Positions 50,231 through 59,361 are shown, counted from the first letter of the stretch. The stretch is 64,000 nucleotides of DNA from M0108 sp937862735 (GCA_937862735.1 CALMDH010000045.1:1-64000); one strand, 5' to 3'. Program-made: numbers and translations. Notes: generated by a model from the letters alone, not told the origin.

Positions 50231-51799
50231 TCAGGCATCCGCCGCCCCCTGACGCGCCGGCAAGTGCCGCCCCGCGAGCCAGACCAGCAGGAGCACGGGC
50301 AGGCCCATCAGGGTGGTCAGGACGAAGAAACGGGGATAGCCGATGGCCTCGACCATGGTGCCCGAGTAGCCCCCCAGGACCTTGGGCAGCAGGGTCATGA
50401 GGGAACTGAAGATGGCGTACTGAACGGCGGTGAAGGCGACGCTGGTCAGGCTGGAGAGAAAGGCGACGAAGGCGGCGCTCGCCAGCCCCGCCGCCAGGTT
50501 GTCCGCGCCCACCGCCAGGTAGAGGATGGCCGCGTCGTTACCCGCCCAGGCCAGCCAGACAAAGACCAGATTGGTCGCCGCCGACAGGACGGCACCCAGC
50601 ATGAGGATGCGCATGACCCCGTAACGGGCCGCCATGAGCCCCCCCAGCAGGCCCCCGGCAATGCTCACGACCACGCCAAAGGTCTTGACCGCGGTGGCGA
50701 TCTGGGTCTTGGTAAAACCCAGGTCCTGATAGAAGACGTTGGCGATGACCCCCAGCACCACGTCGGAAATCCGGTAGAGACCGATCAGGGCCAGGAGCAG
50801 CAGGGCGGTGCGAACCCCGTAGCGGGCGAAGAAGTCCAGCACCGGGGCCACCCAGAGCTCCCGGGCCATATCCGGGTCAACCAGCTTGAGCCGGACCAGC
50901 AGCCAGCCAGTGAGGCCCGCGGCCAGGATCGCCAGCAGGAAGTGCAGGGCCTCGAAGACAAAGCCGATCAGCGGCCCCTCCCCTGCCGCCGTCCGCCCGG
51001 CGGCGAAGGCGTCGGCACTGAGGAAAAAGGCCCCGACGAAGGCACCGACCCCGCCAGCGAAGACGAGCAGCAGCCGGAAATAGTCCCAGCCCCCGTGACG
51101 ACGGCTCGCCGCTCGCCGGCCCGCCGGTTCCCGGATCAGCAGGGTGGTGAGGATGCCCACCCCCAGGGTCCCGGCCATGGCGACGTAGGTCCAGCGCCAG
51201 GCCTCGTAGACATAGTGCTCCGCCGTCGTGCCCAGGGCGGCAGCCAGGAACAGGGCCCCGGCCCCGGAGACCACCATCCCCACCCGATAACCGGCGATAT
51301 AGGTGGCCGACATCAGCGCCTGGAGGCTGGTCTCCGCCGCCTCGATGCGATAGGCATCGATGACGATGTCCTGGGTCGCCGCCGCAAACCCCAGCAGCAC
51401 CGCCGCCAGGGCCATGTACGTCAGGCTGGCGCCGCCCTGGGCCGGGTCGATGGCCGCCATCAACAGAATGGCCGTGAGGATGGCCAGTTGCGCCACCAGC
51501 AACCAGGCCCGGCGGCGCCCCAGCCAGCGGGTCAGGAAGGGCCAGGGGACATGATCGACCAGGGGCGCCCAGACGAACTTGAAGGAATACCCCAGGGCCG
51601 CCCAACTGAAGAAGGTCACCGCCCCCCGGTCCACCCCGGCCTCGCGCAGCCACAGCGACAGGGAGGAAAAGATCAGCAGCAGGGGAATCCCGGCCGAGAA
51701 GCCCAGGAAAAACATGGCGATGACCCGCGAGTCCAGGAAGGCTCGCAGGGCGGCTCCCCAGGAGGCATCGGCGGTGACCGCGGAATCCGTACTCGACAT
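50231..51799 (-). CDS. ampG: AmpG-family muropeptide permease
   Basis: A 522-aa major-facilitator protein with about 12-14 helices that imports GlcNAc-anhydroMurNAc peptides released during peptidoglycan turnover. It shows the AmpG hallmarks FLGFSAGIPLLLIFSSLSLWL, GYSFKFVWAPLVDHV, LGRRRAWLL, ATQDIVIDAYRIE and YPRFFVLTTLMGLP. The length and the long middle loop fit family members. It is divergent from the thioesterase gene (120 nt apart). No beta-lactamase or ampR gene is close. Confidence 0.93.
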   Translation of the reverse strand: MSSTDSAVTADASWGAALRAFLDSRVIAMFFLGFSAGIPLLLIFSSLSLWLREAGVDRGAVTFFSWAALGYSFKFVWAPLVDHVPWPFLTRWLGRRRAWLLVAQLAILTAILLMAAIDPAQGGASLTYMALAAVLLGFAAATQDIVIDAYRIEAAETSLQALMSATYIAGYRVGMVVSGAGALFLAAALGTTAEHYVYEAWRWTYVAMAGTLGVGILTTLLIREPAGRRAASRRHGGWDYFRLLLVFAGGVGAFVGAFFLSADAFAAGRTAAGEGPLIGFVFEALHFLLAILAAGLTGWLLVRLKLVDPDMARELWVAPVLDFFARYGVRTALLLLALIGLYRISDVVLGVIANVFYQDLGFTKTQIATAVKTFGVVVSIAGGLLGGLMAARYGVMRILMLGAVLSAATNLVFVWLAWAGNDAAILYLAVGADNLAAGLASAAFVAFLSSLTSVAFTAVQYAIFSSLMTLLPKVLGGYSGTMVEAIGYPRFFVLTTLMGLPVLLLVWLAGRHLPARQGAADA

Positions 51800-51919
51800 G
51801 GGCGATCGTCCCCGGCAGGTAAAAGGCAGGAAGCCAGGCAGACCTCAGCCGGAAACCGCAGACTGCCCGGAAAAAGTTTACCATTCGCCCATCCTCCGCC
51901 CCAGGCAGAACCCCCAGCC

Positions 51920-52339
51920 ATGATCGATCCCCACCTGTTTGACGAAACCGATCCCAGCAAATGGCGCCTAGCCATCCGGGTGATGGCCATGCCCGCCGAC
52001 ACCAATGCCGCGGGCGACATCTTTGGCGGTTGGCTCATGTCCCAGGCGGACATCGCCGGGGCGACGGTCGCGGTCCAGGCCGCGGCCGGGCGGGTCGTCA
52101 CCGTCGCCGTCAACGAATTCCGTTTCGTCTCGCCGGTCGCGGTGGGCGACCTGGTGGAGATCTACGCCCGGGTCCAGCGCTGGGGCACCACCTCGGTCCG
52201 GGTGGAGATCGCCGCCTGGGCCCGGCGGGAAATCAGTCCCGACAGCCACCATCACGTGGCCAACGCCAACATCACCTATGTGGCGGTGACCGCCGATGGC
52301 CGGCCCCGGCCCATCGCCGGTCGTCCCGAGGCCACCTGA
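51920..52339 (+). CDS. YciA-type acyl-CoA thioesterase
   Basis: A 139-aa hotdog-fold thioesterase. IRVMAMPADTNAAGDIFGGWLM is the active-site region with the catalytic Asp of the YciA class, followed by VAVNEFRFVSPVAVGDLVEIYARV and TSVRVEIAAWARR. Such enzymes hydrolyse a broad range of acyl-CoAs. ATG at 51920 gives MIDPHLFDETDPSKW; the frame is open far upstream on the antisense of ampG, which is chance. A 197-bp gap to the next gene has no other signal I recognise. Confidence 0.9.
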   Translation: MIDPHLFDETDPSKWRLAIRVMAMPADTNAAGDIFGGWLMSQADIAGATVAVQAAAGRVVTVAVNEFRFVSPVAVGDLVEIYARVQRWGTTSVRVEIAAWARREISPDSHHHVANANITYVAVTADGRPRPIAGRPEAT

Positions 52340-52536
52340 GACCAGGGTCCGCCAGCCGGTTCGCGACCGGCCGCGACTCATCCACGCTCGACAACCGCGA
52401 ACAGACCACAGCAAAATCACTCGTCGCGGAAGAATGCTGATCACCACCATCCGCGCCCGCGTCTCCTGACCACCACCCGCCACGCGCGGCGACCTCAGGC
52501 AGCGCATCCTCAACAACCAGCACAGGGGGGAACGGC

Positions 52537-54258
52537 ATGTTCGAAGCCATCAAGCTTGGCCGCAAGGTCGACAAGGAGTCCTTCAACGCTCAGCAGGAGG
52601 AACTGCGCACCGAATTGCTCCTGGTCCAGCGTGAGCTGCGCCAGACCGACATCCCCGTCATCATCCTCATCGCCGGGGTCGAGGGGGCCGGCAAGGGCGA
52701 GGTGGTGAACCGTCTGCACGAATGGCTCGACGCCCGCGGCCTCCAGTCCTTCGCCTATTGGGATGAGACCGACGAGGAGCGTCAGCGCCCCCGCTACTGG
52801 CGTTTCTGGCGTTCCCTGCCGCCCCGGGGTGAGATGGCGATCCTCTTCGGCGGCTGGTACCTGGCGCCCCTGGAGCATCGAGTGCACAACCTGTGCAATG
52901 ACGCCGAGTTGGATGGAGAACTCAACCGCATCGTCGAATTCGAGCGCATGCTCATTCAGGACGGCGCCCTAATCGTCAAGTTCTGGTTTCATCTTTCCGA
53001 GACCGAACAGGATGCCCGGCTCCGCGAATTGCAGCGCGACGACCACAGTCGCTGGAAGATGACCCCCCAGAAGGGCAAGCAAAAGGAGCACTACGCCCAT
53101 TTCGAGTACGTCGCCGAGCGCATGATCCGCCACACGGACCGCGGTATCTCGCCCTGGTACCTGATCGAGGCCGGGGATCGCCGTTACCGGGATCTGACCA
53201 TGGGTAAGACCCTGCTCCAGGCCATCAAGCAGCGCCTGAGCGAGCCACCGCCCATCGAACCGCCCCACACCGCCGGCCAACTGGAGCTCCCCGACAGCCC
53301 CGAGGCCCGGGTGACGGTGCTGGACCACCTGGACCTGGAGCAAAAGCTCGCCCTAGACATCTACCGCGGGGAACTGAACCGGTTGCAGCAGGAACTGAAC
53401 GGCCTGTGCTGGGAGGCCTACAACCGTCGTCGCTCCCTGGTGATTGTCTTCGAGGGCGCCGACGCCGGCGGTAAGGGCGGCGCCATCCGCCGCTTCACCA
53501 ACGCCATCGACGCCCGCCTCTACCGCGCCATCCCCATCGCCGCCCCTACCGACGAGGAAAACGCCCATCACTACCTGTGGCGCTTCTGGCGGCACATCCC
53601 CCGCGCGGGCTATATCACCATCTTCGACCGTTCCTGGTACGGCCGGGTGCTGGTGGAGCGTATCGAGGGCTTCGCCACCGAGGCGGAATGGCGGCGGGCC
53701 TATGACGAGATCAACCAGTTCGAGGAGCAACTGGTCGAGAGCGGCGTGATCCTGTGCAAGTTCTGGCTCCAGGTCAGTGACGAGGAGCAGTTGCGGCGCT
53801 TCAAGGACCGGGAGGCCGTGCCCTACAAGCAGTACAAGATCACCGCGGAGGACTGGCGCAACCGTGACAAGGCCCCCCAATACCGTATCGCCGTCAACGA
53901 CATGGTGGTCTATACCAGCACCGAGTCCGCCTCCTGGACCCTGATCGAGGCCGACGACAAGCCCTTCGCCCGCATCAAGGTCCTCACCACCCTGCGCGAC
54001 GCGATTCGCAATGCCCTCCAGGACGGCTCCTTTGCCGACCCCGGTGGTTATCTCCCCTGCGGCAAAAGGCCCGGCAATGGCCAGCAAGCCAGCGGCAAGG
54101 AAGCGAACAGCAAACCGGCCACCGGCAGGCAAGCGCTGGGCAAGGGCGCGAAGGGTCCATCAAGCCTCGACTCATCCGCGCCAGCCCCGAACGGCAACGG
54201 CGATGAGAAGGCCGCCAAGGAGAAGCCCGAGAAGAAAAGGACCCGTGGCAAGGCCTAA
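52537..54258 (+). CDS. pap: Polyphosphate:AMP phosphotransferase (class II PPK2, two-domain)
   Basis: A 573-aa enzyme with two PPK2 domains in tandem, the arrangement of Pap, which phosphorylates AMP to ADP with polyphosphate. Domain 1 has GVEGAGKGEVVNRLHEWLD, domain 2 the true Walker A EGADAGGKGGAIRRF and FDRSWYGRVLVERIEG. In domain 1 the lid region WRFWRSLPPRGEMAILFGGWY replaces the catalytic motif, as in other class II proteins where only the C-terminal half is active. The last 65 residues (from about residue 508) are a Gly/Ala/Lys/Ser-rich tail, probably disordered. The ATG lies after GGGGGGAACGGC. Confidence 0.94.
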   Translation: MFEAIKLGRKVDKESFNAQQEELRTELLLVQRELRQTDIPVIILIAGVEGAGKGEVVNRLHEWLDARGLQSFAYWDETDEERQRPRYWRFWRSLPPRGEMAILFGGWYLAPLEHRVHNLCNDAELDGELNRIVEFERMLIQDGALIVKFWFHLSETEQDARLRELQRDDHSRWKMTPQKGKQKEHYAHFEYVAERMIRHTDRGISPWYLIEAGDRRYRDLTMGKTLLQAIKQRLSEPPPIEPPHTAGQLELPDSPEARVTVLDHLDLEQKLALDIYRGELNRLQQELNGLCWEAYNRRRSLVIVFEGADAGGKGGAIRRFTNAIDARLYRAIPIAAPTDEENAHHYLWRFWRHIPRAGYITIFDRSWYGRVLVERIEGFATEAEWRRAYDEINQFEEQLVESGVILCKFWLQVSDEEQLRRFKDREAVPYKQYKITAEDWRNRDKAPQYRIAVNDMVVYTSTESASWTLIEADDKPFARIKVLTTLRDAIRNALQDGSFADPGGYLPCGKRPGNGQQASGKEANSKPATGRQALGKGAKGPSSLDSSAPAPNGNGDEKAAKEKPEKKRTRGKA

Positions 54259-54394
54259 GAAAGCGTCCCGTTTCCAGTTCCTGGTTGGCGTGACAACCTC
54301 CAAGCGTCGCGGGGCCGCCCTCAACCCGGGCTGACGGCGGGCCCCGTCATGGTACGGCAATCCGCGCACTGACCGATGACATCGAGGTATCTCC

Positions 54395-54841
54395 ATGGAT
54401 AACGCGAGCCTGGCCGCGGCGGACGGCCGCTGCCTGCGGGCGGTGGCCAACGCCCTGATCGTGGATCGTGGCCTGATCGCCTTTCTGCGGGACCTGGCCC
54501 CCCAGTGGGGTTCCAGTACCGGCAAGACCCGCTCCTATAGTGGCCTGGTCAGGGGACCGGACGATGCCAGTCACTGCATCCTGCGGGTGGACTCCCGCAC
54601 GGCCATCCTGCTCAACGAGGCCCTCTACCGTCACCAGGGTCCGGCACCCAGCGCCCGACAAATGGCCGAGGCCCTGCGCCATCCCGAGATCTCCGCGGAT
54701 GGTCAGGAATGCCGCATCACCGCCCCAGGCCTCCCGCCGCTGCTGATCGCCATCGCCCAGTATGCCGACGCCGATGGGCTGCCGGTGGCGCCGGACTCAC
54801 CCGACTTTCACCATCGGGTGGTCTCGATCATGCCGGGCTGA
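54395..54841 (+). CDS. Hypothetical protein
   Basis: A 148-aa protein starting MDNASLAAADGRCLRAVANAL, with no signal peptide or membrane helix. It shows no motif I recognise. Helical N-terminal half, RTAILLNEALYRHQGPAPSA in the middle, and a conserved-looking IAQYADADGLPVAPDSPDFH end. GAGG lies 7 nt before the ATG, and codon use fits real coding sequence. It is convergent with ispG, 34 nt from its stop. Confidence 0.65.
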   Translation: MDNASLAAADGRCLRAVANALIVDRGLIAFLRDLAPQWGSSTGKTRSYSGLVRGPDDASHCILRVDSRTAILLNEALYRHQGPAPSARQMAEALRHPEISADGQECRITAPGLPPLLIAIAQYADADGLPVAPDSPDFHHRVVSIMPG

Positions 54842-54875
54842 TGGGAGCAGGAGCCGACCCGGGGTGTGCCTACCT

Positions 54876-56105
54876 TCAGCCCCGGCCGAAACGCTCGGCC
54901 ACGTAACGGTCCACCCGCTGGATGAAGTCCGCCGTGATGCCCTCGCCCTTGAGGGTCGCCACCTTTTCGCCGTTGACGTAGACCGGGGCGGCGGGCCGCT
55001 CACCATTGCCGGGGAGGCTGATGCCGATGTCCGCGTTCTTGCTCTCCCCGGGACCATTGACCACGCAGCCCATCACCGCCACCCGGAGGGTCTCCACCCC
55101 CGGATAGCGCTGGCGCCACTCCGGCAGGCGCTCCCGCAGGTGATTCTGGACATCCAGGGCCAACTGCTGGAAGGCGGTGCTGGTGGTCCGCCCGCAGCCG
55201 GGACAGGCGGTGACCTGGGGCGCGAAGGCCCGCAGTTCCAGGGCCTGGAGGATCTCCTGGGCGACCTCGACCTCCCGCTGGCGCGGGGCGCCGGGCTCGG
55301 GGGTCAGGGAGACGCGGATGGTGTCACCGATGCCCTCCTGGAGCAGCACCGCCAGGGCGGCGGTGGAGGCGACGATGCCCTTGGCGCCCATCCCGGCCTC
55401 GGTCAGGCCCAGATGGAGGGCGAAGTTGCCCCGCGCCGCCAGGCGGCGATAGACGGTGATCAGGTCCTGGACCCCGCTCATCTTGCAGGAGAGGACGATG
55501 CGCTCCGCCGGCAATCCGATGGCCTCGGCCTGGCGGGCGCTGTCCAGGGCGGACTGGACCATGGCCTCGTAGGTCACCTCCTGGACCGGCGCCGGCCGGG
55601 ATAGTCGGGCGTTGGCGTCCATCAGCCGCGCCACCAGTTCCGGGTCCAGGCTGCCCCAGTTGACGCCAATGCGCACCGGCCGGCCGTGGCGAATGGCGAG
55701 CTCGATGAGGGTGGCGAATTGACTGTCGCGCTTCTCCCCCCGCCCAACGTTGCCGGGGTTGATGCGGTACTTGGCCAGGGCCTGGGCGCACTCGGGGTAG
55801 TCGGTCAGCAGCCGGTGACCGTTGAAATGAAAATCGCCGATGAGGGGGACATCCAGCCCCTGGGCGTCCAGGGCCTCGCGGATCAGCGGCACGGCCCGGG
55901 CGGCGGCCTCGTTGTTCACGGTGATGCGCACCAGTTCGGAACCCGCCCGGGCAAGTTCCGCGACCTGGTGGACGGTCGCGGCGACATCGGCCGTGTCCGT
56001 GTTGGTCATGGACTGCACGACCACGGGCGCGCCACCGCCAATCTGGATGCCCCCGACACGCACGGCGGGGGTAGGCAAGCGACCAAGGGGCGAGAAAGAC
56101 GTCAT
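54876..56105 (-). CDS. ispG: 4-hydroxy-3-methylbut-2-en-1-yl diphosphate synthase (flavodoxin)
   Basis: IspG (GcpE) reduces MEcPP to HMBPP in the MEP isoprenoid pathway. The 409-aa length fits the two-domain bacterial form. The TIM-barrel half has VVVQSMTNTDTAD, GDFHFNGHRLL, INPGNVGRGEK and RIGVNWGSL. The 4Fe-4S cysteines are in TACPGCGRTTS and AVMGCVVNGPGE, the latter with the conserved Glu ligand. GNGERPAAPVYVNGEKVATL near the end is typical. The Shine-Dalgarno is weak. R2 copy D lies 42 nt upstream, in the gene direction. Confidence 0.97.
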   Translation of the reverse strand: MTSFSPLGRLPTPAVRVGGIQIGGGAPVVVQSMTNTDTADVAATVHQVAELARAGSELVRITVNNEAAARAVPLIREALDAQGLDVPLIGDFHFNGHRLLTDYPECAQALAKYRINPGNVGRGEKRDSQFATLIELAIRHGRPVRIGVNWGSLDPELVARLMDANARLSRPAPVQEVTYEAMVQSALDSARQAEAIGLPAERIVLSCKMSGVQDLITVYRRLAARGNFALHLGLTEAGMGAKGIVASTAALAVLLQEGIGDTIRVSLTPEPGAPRQREVEVAQEILQALELRAFAPQVTACPGCGRTTSTAFQQLALDVQNHLRERLPEWRQRYPGVETLRVAVMGCVVNGPGESKNADIGISLPGNGERPAAPVYVNGEKVATLKGEGITADFIQRVDRYVAERFGRG

Positions 56106-56147
56106 GACGTGAGCCTGGAAGGGGATGGATGATACCGGTTCAGGGTG

Positions 56148-56215
56148 GGCGTGAAAGTCACGAGATAATCTTTCATTATCAGGAATATGACGTTCCGCCT
56201 CATGAGAGTTGGGGT
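56148..56215 (-). repeat. Repeat R2, copy D (upstream of ispG)
   Basis: On the minus strand it reads AACTCTCATGAGGCGGAACG, then TTCCTGATAATGAAAGATTA and TCTCGTGACTTTCACGCCC. It is close to copy B, and its end lies 42 nt from the ispG start codon. Confidence 0.8.
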
Positions 56216-56318
56216 GGCTTCGGGCTACCGCGACTTCAAGGCGAGAGCGATCTCAAGGCAGGGTAAAGTCCAGGGCAAGGGCGAATACAGTGCCGCGGGG
56301 GAACCGGATTGGGCGATT

Positions 56319-57173
56319 TCATGGCAGCGGCGAGCGCAACCCCTGCACCAGGGCCAGATAATCGGGCTCGTCAGGGCCGATGAGGCCATGGCGAATGCAG
56401 AAATCGATGATCACCAGGTTGCAGTTGAGCTTGAACTCATCCGTGGTCCGAATGGTTTCCATCACCCGCTCGACAGGCCAGAGTTCAAAACCCGCCACCT
56501 CGCCATCCGTGTTCACGGGTTGAAAGTCGGGTGGCACCTCCAGGTCGTAGCAAAACATGACATCCGGCTTGAGGCCATGCCGACCATCGACGCAATAGCT
56601 GATGGCACCGACCGGGACCGCCCGGGATGACAGGGATTCGGGGATGCCGGCCTCTTCCTGGCATTCCTTGCGGATGTTCTCCGTCAGGCTCAGACCCCAG
56701 GGCAATCCCCCGGCGGCCAGGTGATCAAGGTGATTGGGAAAGACGCGGCGATTGGCGGCGCGGCGCGCCACCCAAAGTTTGTAGCCCTTTCCGTCATGGA
56801 CGAAGCCATTGAGGTGTTGACCGTAGGCCCGCACGCCGAAGTAGGTGGCCGCCGAGCGGTCGATGAGCAGCCGCGGCCGCAACCGGTCCGAGGCCGCCAC
56901 GGGATAGCGCTCGCCGTGGATATGGCCAATCAGCCCCTGGGCATGCAAGGCTTCCATCAAATCATGGAAAATCGCCGTGCGTTCTTCCAGGCCGGTCGCC
57001 GGATGGGCCCAATCGACCCCGGTCTCGGACCAGGCCAGGATCTGGGGCCAGCCCTTCAGGCAGGGCAGGAAATCCCGGCGGATCTGCCCCACCCGTTCGC
57101 CATCGACCCGGAAGGGGACGAACTGACGGGGGTCCCAGCGATTACAAGCCTGGATGTGGTCGAGATAGCTCAT
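56319..57173 (-). CDS. DUF4743/Nudix hydrolase
   Basis: A 284-aa protein with an N-terminal DUF4743-like part (FVPFRVDGERVGQIRRDFL) and a Nudix domain from about residue 125. The Nudix box appears as GGLPWGLSLTENIRKECQEEAGI, with the catalytic glutamates present and Lys for Arg in the usual REU. DUF4743-Nudix proteins resemble the N-terminal part of yeast Tnr3 and act on oxidised thiamine diphosphates or related compounds; this comes from family knowledge. The start gives MSYLDHIQACNRWDPRQF, like homologues. Confidence 0.88.
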   Translation of the reverse strand: MSYLDHIQACNRWDPRQFVPFRVDGERVGQIRRDFLPCLKGWPQILAWSETGVDWAHPATGLEERTAIFHDLMEALHAQGLIGHIHGERYPVAASDRLRPRLLIDRSAATYFGVRAYGQHLNGFVHDGKGYKLWVARRAANRRVFPNHLDHLAAGGLPWGLSLTENIRKECQEEAGIPESLSSRAVPVGAISYCVDGRHGLKPDVMFCYDLEVPPDFQPVNTDGEVAGFELWPVERVMETIRTTDEFKLNCNLVIIDFCIRHGLIGPDEPDYLALVQGLRSPLP

Positions 57174-57290
57174 GTGGGACTGTTGACCAAGGTAGGTTTA
57201 CGGCCGATACGACAGACGACCGTCGCGGGAGATTCAGGGTACGCGCGGCTCGTCCGAACGGCCCGCAGTAGTTCGTCCGAATGGCCCGAT

Positions 57291-57677
57291 CTAGAACTGG
57301 CCAGTCCGCAACAGGACCAGGGTGCAGGCGCGCTCGTGAGGGATACCCACGGCGGTCAGGCGCTCTTCCAGCGCAGGCGACTCGGTGCCGGGATTGAAGA
57401 TCACCCGCCCCGGCCGCAGCGCCACGATATCCTCCACCATTCCCTGGCTACGCTCGGGACCGACGTAAAGGGTCAGGGTATGCACGGGCTCGGCGATGGC
57501 GGCCAGGCTCTTCATCACCGGAATGCCGTCGATGTCGGGAAAATGGGGATGGATGGGCAACACCCGATAGCCCATGTCATCCAGCAAGCGCAGGGCCTGG
57601 TAGGCGTAACGGGCCGGTTTCGGGCTGGCACCGAGGATCGCGACGCAATGTTCGGCGGGATGGGAAGGAATCTGCAC
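57291..57677 (-). CDS. CoA-binding domain protein (YccU family)
   Basis: A 128-aa Rossmann-fold protein. VAILGASPKPARYAYQALRLL is the nucleotide/CoA-binding loop, followed by GYRVLPIHPHFPDIDGIPVMKSL and VIFNPGTESPALEERL. The YccU family binds CoA but has no firmly known role. The GTG start at 57677 has no obvious Shine-Dalgarno. It precedes the Nudix gene on the same strand with 117 nt between. Confidence 0.85.
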   Translation of the reverse strand: MQIPSHPAEHCVAILGASPKPARYAYQALRLLDDMGYRVLPIHPHFPDIDGIPVMKSLAAIAEPVHTLTLYVGPERSQGMVEDIVALRPGRVIFNPGTESPALEERLTAVGIPHERACTLVLLRTGQF

Positions 57678-57869
57678 ACGGCACCCCTTGGTTGTGTCGG
57701 CAAGGTCGCCATGGTAGCGAAGCGGCTATTCAGGGTCTATTCCCTCGCTGGGGGTCTCTTTGCACCGCTCAGGGTCGATTCACCCGCAGCGACGAGCCGC
57801 AACGGCCTTGGGGCACGCGAGATCCTCAGGGTGGCCCATCGGAAGGCCGCGGGAGACTGCTGGAAGGGG

Positions 57870-57898
57870 TTGACGTCCCCTCGCTCGATGGCCATAAT
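57870..57898 (+). promoter_or_regulatory. Promoter of tRNA-Arg(ACG)
   Basis: TTGACG (57870-57875), a 17-bp spacer and CATAAT (57893-57898), followed by a GC-rich discriminator and the tRNA 15 nt later. An excellent sigma70 match with the features of a stringently controlled stable-RNA promoter. Confidence 0.8.
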
Positions 57899-57913
57899 TC
57901 GCGCCTTGATCAC

Positions 57914-57990
57914 GCGCCCGTAGCTCAGTTGGATAGAGTATCTGGCTACGAACCAGAGGGTCGGGAGTTCGAATCTCTCCGGGCGCGCCA
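57914..57990 (+). tRNA. tRNA-Arg (ACG)
   Basis: A 77-nt cloverleaf. The acceptor GCGCCCG pairs with CGGGCGC, followed by an encoded CCA. The anticodon loop CTACGAA lies on stem TCTGG/CCAGA and gives anticodon ACG, which is read as inosine. The T loop is GTTCGAATC. Confidence 0.97.
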
Positions 57991-58019
57991 ATTCAAACAG
58001 ATACTTAGCGAAAAGACAG

Positions 58020-58048
58020 AAAGGGCCGAAAGGCCCTTTTCGCGTTTT
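58020..58048 (+). terminator. Terminator after tRNA-Arg
   Basis: AAGGGCC-GAAA-GGCCCTT with a stable GNRA-type loop, followed by TTCGCGTTTT. It lies 30 nt after the tRNA. It may also serve the convergent truC. Confidence 0.8.
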
Positions 58049-58117
58049 ACCCCCACTTTCATACCCCAGTTGAATTGGTGCGCGGCCCTCGGAACCCTAT
58101 CGGCACCAGGCCAGTGC

Positions 58118-58831
58118 TCAAGCATCCCAGCCCAGTGCCGACACGATGCGCTGGAAATCCGCTGCCGGCGGGGCCGTCAGAACCAGCGCCTCCTCGGTTT
58201 GGGGATGACGAAATCGCAGCGCCGTCGCGGCCAACAGCAGGCGCCGGTTGTCGAAGCACTCGTTAAAGAACCGGTTATGGCGGCCGTCACCATGGGTCGT
58301 ATCGCCGATGATGGGATGGAAGATATGCTTAAGGTGCCGGCGAAGCTGATGCTTACGGCCGGTCTTCGGTTGTAGCTCGACCAAGGCATAACGGGCGGTA
58401 GGGTAGCGGCCCACGCCGTGGGGAAGTTCGACGGTAGCGAGCCGCCGATATTGGGTAACCGCCGTTTGGGAGTCCTTGTCGCGATCTGCACACGCATCGG
58501 CCAGAGGATCGAGTTCTTCACGCAAGGCATAGTCGATCACCCCCGCCGGTTCGGGGAAGCCACGCAGGATGGCGCGATAGGTCTTCTCGACCTGGCCGGC
58601 GGCAAACCGGGCTGTCATCGCGCGTGCCGTCCCAGGATCCAGGGCGAGCATCAGGATGCCGGAGGTAGGCTTATCCAGGCGATGCACCGGATAGACCCGT
58701 CGGCCAAGCTGGTTGCGCACCCGCTGCAGGACGAAGTCGGTCTCGTGCTTATCGATCAGGCTGCGATGAACGAGCAGGCCAGACGGTTTGTTGACGGCCA
58801 CCAGCCAATCATCAAGGAAGAGGATATCCAT
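58118..58831 (-). CDS. truC: tRNA pseudouridine(65) synthase TruC
   Basis: A 237-aa RluA-family pseudouridine synthase. It starts ILFLDDWLVAVNKPSGLLVH. The catalytic Asp is in VHRLDKPTSGILMLAL, and KTGRKHQLRRHLKHIFHPIIGDTTHGDGRHN is the TruC-type basic segment. TruC modifies U65 in tRNA-Ile and tRNA-Asp. It is convergent with tRNA-Arg. Confidence 0.93.
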   Translation of the reverse strand: MDILFLDDWLVAVNKPSGLLVHRSLIDKHETDFVLQRVRNQLGRRVYPVHRLDKPTSGILMLALDPGTARAMTARFAAGQVEKTYRAILRGFPEPAGVIDYALREELDPLADACADRDKDSQTAVTQYRRLATVELPHGVGRYPTARYALVELQPKTGRKHQLRRHLKHIFHPIIGDTTHGDGRHNRFFNECFDNRRLLLAATALRFRHPQTEEALVLTAPPAADFQRIVSALGWDA

Positions 58832-58926
58832 GGACGCCAGAGCCTAATCGACATGCCAGAGGGATCCACCACATTCCCGAATGTTGCTTATCGCCACCGC
58901 TGACACTATCGTTCTCCTTAACACGG

Positions 58927-58979
58927 CCCCTTTCTGTTGATCCGCCTCGGCGGGGAGACTGCTAAGGGGTTTTTTTTTA
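58927..58979 (+). terminator. Orphan intrinsic terminator (possible small RNA 3' end)
   Basis: CCCCTT ... AAGGGG with an inner CCGCC/GGCGG stem and then a run of nine T at 58970-58978. It points in the plus direction, but no plus-strand gene lies before it, since truC and the tRNAs are on the minus strand. The rest of the 58832-59115 gap shows no gene. Confidence 0.6.
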
Positions 58980-59077
58980 TGCCCCCAACACGATTCTGCC
59001 TCCACACCTCCGACCAATCCCCCAACACCCCTGCTGATTGGGTTCAGGCCATGATGAAAATTCCATCCACAAAAGCA

Positions 59078-59108
59078 AAAGGCTTAGGATTATTAGTCCT
59101 AAGCCTTT
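59078..59108 (-). terminator. Terminator of the four-tRNA operon
   Basis: A perfect 12-bp stem, AAAGGCTTAGGA with TCCTAAGCCTTT, with a 7-nt loop, followed on the minus strand by TGCTTTTG. It lies 8 nt after tRNA-Lys. Confidence 0.88.
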
Positions 59109-59115
59109 GAATTTA

Positions 59116-59191
59116 TGGTGGGCCATGAAGGATTCGAACCTTCGACCAATGGATTAAGAGTCCACTGCTCTACCAGCTGAGCTAATGGCCC
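59116..59191 (-). tRNA. tRNA-Lys (CTT)
   Basis: 76 nt, acceptor GGGCCAT with ATGGCCC and encoded CCA. The anticodon loop CTCTTAA gives anticodon CTT, reading AAG. Last of four tRNAs on one minus-strand transcript. Confidence 0.96.
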
Positions 59192-59216
59192 GAACGTGGG
59201 CGAAATGATATCACTT

Positions 59217-59292
59217 TGGGGTGGACGATGGGAATCGAACCCACGACCGCAGGAGCCACAATCCTGTGCTCTACCAACTGAGCTACGTCCAC
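59217..59292 (-). tRNA. tRNA-His (GTG)
   Basis: Anticodon loop TTGTGGC on stem CAGGA/TCCTG gives GTG. The acceptor GTGGACG pairs with CGTCCAC, with C73 and encoded CCA; the base at 59293 supplies the G-1 typical of tRNA-His. Confidence 0.96.
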
Positions 59293-59361
59293 CATCTAAA
59301 CCAAAATCCCTGTTAGCGGCTTCCAAGCGATCGGTGCCGTGGTCACTCTCGGAAGCCAAAT

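Noticed and set aside
50150..51919. Long plus-strand extension upstream of the thioesterase
   Set aside because: It runs antisense through ampG; only the last 139 codons, from ATG 51920, show hotdog thioesterase homology.
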